This document shows positions 59,539-64,000 of a stretch of DNA of 64,000 nt, piece by piece. A model generated the notes under the pieces. The model ran no database searches, had not been told where the DNA came from, and was given only the letters and a program-made list of their open reading frames with translations. Each line of letters opens with the position of its first letter. The first letter of the stretch is position 1. Both the position numbers and the translations under genes were made by a program. Origin of the DNA: DATFDN01 sp963830565. GTDB lineage: Bacteria > Pseudomonadota > Alphaproteobacteria > Acetobacterales > Acetobacteraceae. The stretch is from positions 62,001 through 126,000 of the forward strand of contig CAWHMO010000003.1 of assembly GCA_963830565.1 (NCBI GenBank), given 5' to 3'.

Positions 59539-61113
59539 GTGACCGACGCACGGGTTCCTGCTGCGGGGTCTCGCGCCGGTCGGATCGGCCAGTCGCTCGC
59601 GTCGTTGCGCGGCTGGCGGGCCGACCTGGCCGCCTTCTGCGCCGGGCTGCTGGCGGCGCTCGCGCTTCCGCCCCTCTACATGCTTCCGGTCCTGCTGCTC
59701 GCTATGCCGGCGCTGCTGCTCCTGATCGATGGCGCCCGTGGCCCCTGGGTGGCGGCTCGGCGCGGGTGGTGGTTCGGCTTCGGGCTGAACCTCATCGGCC
59801 TTTATTGGATCACCGAGGCCATCATGATCGAGGCAGCGCGCCTCTGGTGGTGCGTGCCCCTCGCGGTGCCCGCCCTGGCGGCGACGCTCGCCCTGTTCAT
59901 CGGCTTCGCCACCCTGATGGCCCGCCTCGCACCGCCGGGGTGGCCGCGCCTTCTGACGCTCGGCGGCGCCTGGGTGCTGGGCGACCTCGCGCGGCAGTTC
60001 ATCGGCACCGGGTTTCCCTGGAACCCGCTGGGCAGCGTTTGGGAACTGCCCGGAGTCGCGGGTGACGTGCTGATCCAGCCGGCGGCGCTGGTGGGGGTCC
60101 ACGGGCTGACCCTGGCGACCGTGTTGCTGGCTGGCCTGCCGTCGCTCGGCTGGGGGTTCCGCTTCGCCGGGGCGACGCTGCTTGCTGGCTGGGTCGCGTT
60201 CGGGCTGGTCCGCACCGCCGCGCCGCCGCCGCCGGCACCGGGGCTGACGGCGGTGCTGGTGCAGGGCGACGTCGCCGAGGGGCGGAAATGGAGCCCGGCC
60301 CTCGCCCGTGGCATCTTCGAGCGCTATCTCGACCTGACGCGCGACGGGGTTCGCCGAGCCGGGACCGGACCGAAACTGGTCATCTGGCCCGAGACGGCGA
60401 GCCCGTACCTTCTGGGCGATGAGCCGACCGCGCGGCGGATGATTGCCGAGGCGGCCGACGAGAATCCGGCACTGGTCGGCTCCGTGCGTTTCGATTCCAG
60501 GGGCCGTCCCCGCAATACGCTCTACGCGCTGGAGCCGGACGGCATCGTGGCGGCACTTTATGACAAGTGGCACCTGGTGCCATTCGGTGAGTACCAGCCC
60601 GACTGGTTCCCGCTGCCGGTCCAGATCGTCCCCGGCGGGGGTTTCGCCGGCGGTCCCGGGCCGCGGACGCTGAGCGTTCCCGGACTGCCGCCCTTCGCTC
60701 CGCTGATCTGCTACGAAGCGATCTTCTCCGCTCAGGTGGTGGACGAGGCGGCTCGGCCAGACTGGATCGTCAATGTCACGAACGACGCCTGGTTCGGCAA
60801 TTCCACCGGCCCGCGCCAGCACCTGGCCGCGGTGCGGATGCGTGCGGTGGAGGAGGGCCTGCCGGTGCTGCGGGCGGCCAACACCGGGATTACCGCCGCC
60901 ATCGACGCGCGCGGCCATGAGCTGGCCCGGATCGGACTGGACCGGTCCGGTGTCCTGGTCATAGGCCTTCCCGGTCATCTGCCGCCGACGCCGTACGCGG
61001 CGCTCGGGCTGGCACTGCCGCTGAGCCTCGGCTCGGTCGCGGCGTTTGTCGGTCTGGCTGGGAGACGGCGCGTGCCCATGGCGCAAGAAGAGTCTCCTAG
61101 TGAGATACGTTGA
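59539..61113 (+). CDS. lnt: apolipoprotein N-acyltransferase Lnt
   Basis: Lnt adds the third acyl chain to lipoproteins in the inner membrane. The 524-residue product has about six N-terminal membrane segments, then a nitrilase-fold domain. The catalytic triad is Glu in VIWPETASPYLL, Lys in YDKWHLVPFGEYQP and Cys in APLICYEAIFS, with VNVTNDAWFGNSTGPRQHLA nearby. The start is GTG, four bases after the acyltransferase stop; an upstream ATG at 59503 is possible. Confidence 0.93.
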   Translation: MTDARVPAAGSRAGRIGQSLASLRGWRADLAAFCAGLLAALALPPLYMLPVLLLAMPALLLLIDGARGPWVAARRGWWFGFGLNLIGLYWITEAIMIEAARLWWCVPLAVPALAATLALFIGFATLMARLAPPGWPRLLTLGGAWVLGDLARQFIGTGFPWNPLGSVWELPGVAGDVLIQPAALVGVHGLTLATVLLAGLPSLGWGFRFAGATLLAGWVAFGLVRTAAPPPPAPGLTAVLVQGDVAEGRKWSPALARGIFERYLDLTRDGVRRAGTGPKLVIWPETASPYLLGDEPTARRMIAEAADENPALVGSVRFDSRGRPRNTLYALEPDGIVAALYDKWHLVPFGEYQPDWFPLPVQIVPGGGFAGGPGPRTLSVPGLPPFAPLICYEAIFSAQVVDEAARPDWIVNVTNDAWFGNSTGPRQHLAAVRMRAVEEGLPVLRAANTGITAAIDARGHELARIGLDRSGVLVIGLPGHLPPTPYAALGLALPLSLGSVAAFVGLAGRRRVPMAQEESPSEIR

Positions 61114-61133
61114 CCGACTTTGGACGAAGCGCG

Positions 61134-61172
61134 TTGACAATTCTTGGTTGTGGGTTTACTATTTTGTAGTAA
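61134..61172 (+). promoter_or_regulatory. sigma-70 promoter with overlapping dyad upstream of the XRE gene
   Basis: TTGACA (61134-61139) and TACTAT (61157-61162) are separated by exactly 17 bases, a near-ideal sigma-70 promoter. The dyad TTACTA-TTTTG-TAGTAA (61156-61172) overlaps the -10, as an operator for a helix-turn-helix dimer would. The XRE gene starts 58 bases later. Confidence 0.7.
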
Positions 61173-61230
61173 TCGGAGCGTTCGCGGACGTCTCCTCGAC
61201 TCGCGCTCACCGCATTGCTGAGGAACATCG

Positions 61231-61698
61231 ATGCTGGACGACGTGGACCGGGATACTCCCAAGGCCGGGCCGGAGCCCGCGGATCGGGAGGGTCGGCCGA
61301 GCCCGATCGATGTTCACGTCGGGTCTCGCATCCGGCTGCGACGCACCCTGCTCGGCATGTCGCAGGAGCGGCTCGGGGATCAGCTCGGGCTGACATTCCA
61401 GCAAGTCCAGAAATATGAGCGCGGGGTCAACCGGGTCGGCGCCTCGCGGTTGTTCGATCTTGCCCGCGTGCTGGATGTGCCGATCAGCTTCTTTTTCGAC
61501 GACATGCCGGACGGCTTGATCGGGAACGCCGCCCGCCGGCCGGCCGGCGTGGCCGATGCTCCGGAGACCATCGCCGACGATACGATGACGCGGCGGGAAA
61601 CATTGGAATTGGTGCGCGCATACTATCGGATCGCCGATCCCAATCAGCGCAAGAAGGTGTTCGAGCTGGTCAAGGCGATGGCTCGGGTCGAGGGCTAG
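61231..61698 (+). CDS. XRE-family helix-turn-helix regulator
   Basis: The 155-residue protein has an HTH_3 domain at about 28-85 (HVGSRIRLRRTLLGMSQERL, GDQLGLTFQQVQKYERGVNR, LARVLDVPISFFFDDM), then a helical C-terminal region ending RKKVFELVKAMARVEG. This layout is common in alphaproteobacteria. The promoter upstream contains a dyad over the -10, suggesting negative autoregulation. Confidence 0.9.
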   Translation: MLDDVDRDTPKAGPEPADREGRPSPIDVHVGSRIRLRRTLLGMSQERLGDQLGLTFQQVQKYERGVNRVGASRLFDLARVLDVPISFFFDDMPDGLIGNAARRPAGVADAPETIADDTMTRRETLELVRAYYRIADPNQRKKVFELVKAMARVEG

Positions 61699-61728
61699 CT
61701 CGCGAGGTCTCGTACCCCTCGCCTTTTG

Positions 61729-61788
61729 TCCTGACCTATGCCGTCATTCGCTTTCTCATGGGAATGACGGCATAGGTTAGGATCAGGA
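61729..61788. repeat. long perfect palindrome downstream of the XRE gene
   Basis: CCTATGCCGTCATTC (61735-61749) and GAATGACGGCATAGG (61762-61776) form a 15-bp perfect stem with a 12-base loop. Outside it, TCCTGA at 61729 and TCAGGA at 61783 add an outer pairing across a 6-base bulge. There is no T-run. It may be a terminator of another type or a mobile repeat. Confidence 0.7.
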
Positions 61789-61871
61789 CCGTTGATATGA
61801 GGTGAGGCGAGCTGCAAACCTCTTGGTGTTGGCCGAGTTATCCGCATGCAGCTCAATCGCAAGGAATCAGC

Positions 61872-62027
61872 ATGCGAGCTCAACACCCCTATCTTGACCC
61901 TGACCCAGCCCCACTCGACCCGCCTCCCGTTCCAGGGCCCGAGCCGATGCCCGGCCCGCCAATGCCCGGACCACTCTCGACCACGCTCGCCATCTCGGCC
62001 GCGGCCAGTCCTTGCGGGGATGAATGA
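61872..62027 (+). CDS. small Pro-rich protein, 51 residues
   Basis: The frame reads MRAQHPYLDPDPAPLDPPPV, PGPEPMPGPPMPGPLSTTLA, ISAAASPCGDE. AAGGA stands six bases before the ATG, and the stop overlaps the start of the DUF6489-like gene (ATGA), which argues for translation. No family is known to me; low-complexity Pro-rich composition. It might only serve to couple translation of the next gene. Confidence 0.5.
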   Translation: MRAQHPYLDPDPAPLDPPPVPGPEPMPGPPMPGPLSTTLAISAAASPCGDE

Positions 62028-62285
62028 AGATCAAGCTGGACGTGGAGTGTAGCGCCGAGGAGGCGCGTGCCTTTCTGGGGCTGCCCGATTTGCGCCCGAT
62101 GCAGGCAACGCTTCTGGCGGGGCTGGAACGGCGTATGCGCGAATCGATGGCGACTTGGTCGCCGGAGACGGTCTTGGGCCAGTGGCTGACCATGCTGCCG
62201 CAGGGCGCCCAGCAGATGCAAAGGATGATGGAAGGCTTCTTGCGGTCTGGTGAGACAGGACCCGGTCGCGGATCACCTCCCTTAG
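62024..62285 (+). CDS. DUF6489-like small protein
   Basis: The product starts MKIKLDVECSAEEARAFLGL then PDLRPMQATLLAGLERRMRE and QWLTMLPQGAQQMQRMMEGF. This matches the alphaproteobacterial DUF6489 type of about 80-90 residues, function unknown. The open frame continues to 62734, but that extension is antisense to the DUF2244 gene and lacks family features. A TAG in another frame at 62283-62285 is the likely natural end, so the 3' limit is uncertain. Confidence 0.65.
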
Positions 62286-62797
62286 TTCTCGCCCCGCAGT
62301 TGGGGGTTGTCGAAGACCGGATTGCGCAATCTCCAGAGCGCGTCACCCAGTGCCGCCGCCAGGTCGCGCTTCTCGGCCTCGCCGAGCGAGGCCGCGATCT
62401 CTTCCCGCACATTGCGCATGACCAGCGCCAGCCGCGGCACCTGGCCCGGTATCTCCTCCAGAACGACGTTGAGCCAATCCACCGGAAACGATACTTCGAC
62501 CCGCCGGCCCCGAGGATCGGTACGTGTCACCGACATGGCGTACTCGGTCAGGAGCACGAGTTCCGAGGCGCGCGCCCGGTGGACGTTCAGTTTCAGCAGG
62601 CCCACCGCCAGTCCAACCTCGACGACGCTGAAGCCCAGCACGGGCCAGGCGCCGATCAGCAAGACACGCAGCGCGATCAGGGCCGCGCAGCCGAGCATCA
62701 GCGCCATCAAGACGCGCACGCCCCGCGGCGATAGGCTGCGATGGGGGACGATCATCGCCTCGAACAGGATGGTGGAGCTTAGCGCGACAACCATCAC
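62282..62797 (-). CDS. DUF2244 integral membrane protein
   Basis: The 171-residue protein has the DUF2244 layout: IVPHRSLSPRGVRVLMALML, a second hydrophobic segment (LIGAWPVLGFSVVEVGLAVG), then VHRARASELVLLTEYAMSVT and VSFPVDWLNVVLEEIP. Two membrane segments lie at about 30-75, followed by a cytoplasmic beta-rich domain. Function unknown; such genes often neighbour nth or cytochrome oxidase genes, and nth is next here, divergently. Confidence 0.85.
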   Translation of the reverse strand: MMVVALSSTILFEAMIVPHRSLSPRGVRVLMALMLGCAALIALRVLLIGAWPVLGFSVVEVGLAVGLLKLNVHRARASELVLLTEYAMSVTRTDPRGRRVEVSFPVDWLNVVLEEIPGQVPRLALVMRNVREEIAASLGEAEKRDLAAALGDALWRLRNPVFDNPQLRGEN

Positions 62798-62865
62798 TCT
62801 CGCCCTGCGCCGGCCGCGCGCGAGGCCCTCTTGCCCGGCGGCCTTCCGGACGCGACAACGCTTCC

Positions 62866-63609
62866 ATGAGTGAAATCGTGCAATCCGCGCCGTGTGCCAT
62901 GAAGCTGGCCGATGTGCGCCATTTCCTCGAGGCGCTGGCCCGCGCGCGGCCGAACCCGCGCAGCGAACTGGACTACACCGATCCGTTCACCTTGCTGATC
63001 GCGGTCGTCCTCTCGGCGCAGACCACCGACGCCGCCGTGAACCGGGCGAGCGCCAGCTTGTTTGCCGAGGCGCCCACGCCGGAGGCGATGGTGCGATTGG
63101 GCGTGGACGGTGTGGCTCGCCACGTCCGCACGCTCGGGCTGTGGCAGACCAAGGCCCGCAACGTGGTGGAACTGTCGCGGCGGCTGGTAGAGCAGTATGG
63201 CGGCGCGGTGCCGCACGATCGCGCCGCGCTGGAGGCGCTGCCGGGTGTCGGGCGCAAGACCGCCAATGTGGTCCTGAACGTCGCTTTCGGCGAGCCGACG
63301 ATGGCCGTGGACACACATGTCTTCCGCCTCGGCAACCGCACCGGGATCGCGCCCGGCAAGACGCCTCGGGAGGTGGAGGACGCGCTGCTGGAACGCATCC
63401 CGCCCGACCTGCTGCAGGACGCGCATCATGTGCTGATCCTGCACGGGCGCTACGTCTGCAAGGCGCGGTTGCCGGAATGCTGGCACTGCGTCGGAGCCCC
63501 CTGGTGCTGCTATCCCGACAAGACCCCTGGGCCCGGGACGGGGGCGCTCAAGCGAACGCCTTCCGGAGCCGGCCGAAATCCTCGATCGCGCGCTCCTCGC
63601 CCGGAGTGA
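62866..63609 (+). CDS. nth: endonuclease III
   Basis: Nth is a bifunctional DNA glycosylase/AP lyase for oxidised pyrimidines. The 247-residue product has LLIAVVLSAQTTDAAVNRAS, the helix-hairpin-helix EALPGVGRKTANVVLNVAFG with the catalytic Lys, AVDTHVFRLGNRTG with the catalytic Asp, and the 4Fe-4S ligands C-x6-C-x2-C-x5-C in CKARLPECWHCVGAPWC. The C-terminal extension GALKRTPSGAGRNPRSRAPR is Arg-rich. The 3' end overlaps the convergent oxidoreductase by 62 bases. Confidence 0.94.
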   Translation: MSEIVQSAPCAMKLADVRHFLEALARARPNPRSELDYTDPFTLLIAVVLSAQTTDAAVNRASASLFAEAPTPEAMVRLGVDGVARHVRTLGLWQTKARNVVELSRRLVEQYGGAVPHDRAALEALPGVGRKTANVVLNVAFGEPTMAVDTHVFRLGNRTGIAPGKTPREVEDALLERIPPDLLQDAHHVLILHGRYVCKARLPECWHCVGAPWCCYPDKTPGPGTGALKRTPSGAGRNPRSRAPRPE

Positions 63610-64000
63610 TGCAGAACACGATCTGCGACCAGCCGGCGTCGCGCATGGACTCGACCCGCTGCTTCAGTTCCGGCTCGCTGGCGGTGAACGTGGTCCTGCG
63701 GATCAGCTCGGCGGTGATGAAGCGCCGCTCCTCGGGCTTGACGAAGACGAAATGCCCTCGGTGGTTCATCAGATAACGGGCGTCCTCGGGTTCGAATCCG
63801 CGGGCCATCCGCACATAGCCCTCCACCTCCGCAGCGAGCGCTTCCGGCACCTCCGAGGTGTTCTGCCATCCCTCCATATCGAGATCGGCGGCGCGGTGCA
63901 GCAGCACCGCCGCGCGCGGACCGGCCTGCGCCACGGCGCGCGGGCTGTCGGCGGGCTCGCCGGACTCGAGCACGCAGCCGCAGGTCCAGGCGGTGGCGTA
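63548..64000 (-). CDS. LLM-class flavin-dependent oxidoreductase, C-terminal part
   Basis: The visible 150 residues end a luciferase-like monooxygenase-type protein: YATAWTCGCVLESGE, AVAQAGPRAAVLLHRAAD, GFEPEDARYLMNHRGHFVFV and WSQIVFCITPGEERAIEDFG. The gene continues beyond the right edge, so its flavin-binding N-terminal part is not seen. F420 or FMN dependence cannot be told. Its last 62 bases are antisense to nth. Confidence 0.78.
   Translation of the reverse strand, partial: YATAWTCGCVLESGEPADSPRAVAQAGPRAAVLLHRAADLDMEGWQNTSEVPEALAAEVEGYVRMARGFEPEDARYLMNHRGHFVFVKPEERRFITAELIRRTTFTASEPELKQRVESMRDAGWSQIVFCITPGEERAIEDFGRLRKAFA

Noticed and set aside
62286..62734. C-terminal extension of the DUF6489-like protein to 236 residues
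   Set aside because: The extra sequence is exactly antisense to the DUF2244 gene and is Gln/Arg-rich shadow sequence with no family features.
1..64000. CRISPR array, prophage or integrated plasmid origin
   Set aside because: No regularly spaced direct repeats, phage structural genes, integrase or iteron cluster were seen.

Overview
The window is GC-rich chromosomal DNA of an alphaproteobacterium, most likely of the Acetobacteraceae/Rhodospirillales. The evidence is the dcw gene order, a MucR/Ros regulator, an alphaproteobacterial tsaB-rimI-fur-acyltransferase block, DUF6489 and DUF2244 proteins, and a short-Q-loop type bd oxidase with a DUF2474 micro-subunit. The family-level placement is inference.

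Layout. (1) 1-12.3 kb, minus strand: the cell division and cell wall cluster mraZ-rsmH-ftsL-ftsI-murE-murF-mraY-murD-ftsW-murG-murC. Most genes overlap by 1-4 bases; murC runs off the left edge. MraZ-type TGG(G) boxes lie upstream. (2) 12.6-17.8 kb, minus strand: RNase P RNA, tRNA-Met(CAT), and a sulfur-trafficking operon cysE - cysteine desulfurase - iscS - ferredoxin - mnmA. (3) 18.1-33.8 kb: a region in which most genes are broken by single-base indels (hydrolase, tyrS, HAD phosphatase, CoA-transferase, GMC oxidoreductase, thioredoxin-like protein, two OmpA-like proteins). Such a density looks like sequence error rather than decay. Intact genes here include dodecin, a FAA-type hydratase, a phenylacetate-CoA-ligase-like gene, a thioesterase, an enoyl-CoA hydratase, a DUF35 protein and a thiolase. 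(4) 30.8-35.5 kb: a UGSC-family selenoprotein with an in-frame TGA, then tRNA-Sec (selC) and selA, so the message and part of its decoding machinery sit together. (5) 35.5-40.5 kb: D-aminoacylase-like amidohydrolase, alpha/beta hydrolase, cold-shock protein, and a DUF4387/AtuA pair whose 3' end abuts a truncated IS1595 transposase. (6) 41.3-46.7 kb: a possible HEARO/omega-type structured RNA, a small winged-helix-like gene, and a branched-chain amino acid ABC transporter whose permease and two ATPases form one triple-fusion protein.

(7) 46.9-52.0 kb is the accessory core. An 847-residue protein carries a borosin-type autocatalytic peptide-backbone alpha-N-methyltransferase (OphMA-like, with the catalytic Tyr/Tyr/Arg/Tyr set conserved). 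It is extended by a clasp-like domain, two tandem beta-rich repeats, a hydrophobic helix and a repetitive Ala/Glu/Val tail. The gene lies between two identical 560-bp direct repeats: one is inside livK, the other inside a truncated livK pseudogene. Next to it are a frame-broken small Pro/Thr-rich ORF with a Val-rich end and a degraded sulfotransferase. This is the best candidate for an undescribed system here.

(8) 52.1-64 kb: ACT-like protein, cydAB plus micro-subunit, nfuA, nitroreductase, tsaB, rimI, a TusA-like protein, mucR, fur, an ornithine-lipid-type acyltransferase, lnt, an XRE regulator with a clear promoter/operator, small proteins, nth, and the end of a flavin-dependent oxidoreductase cut by the right edge.

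All family assignments were made by reading motifs; no searches were run.
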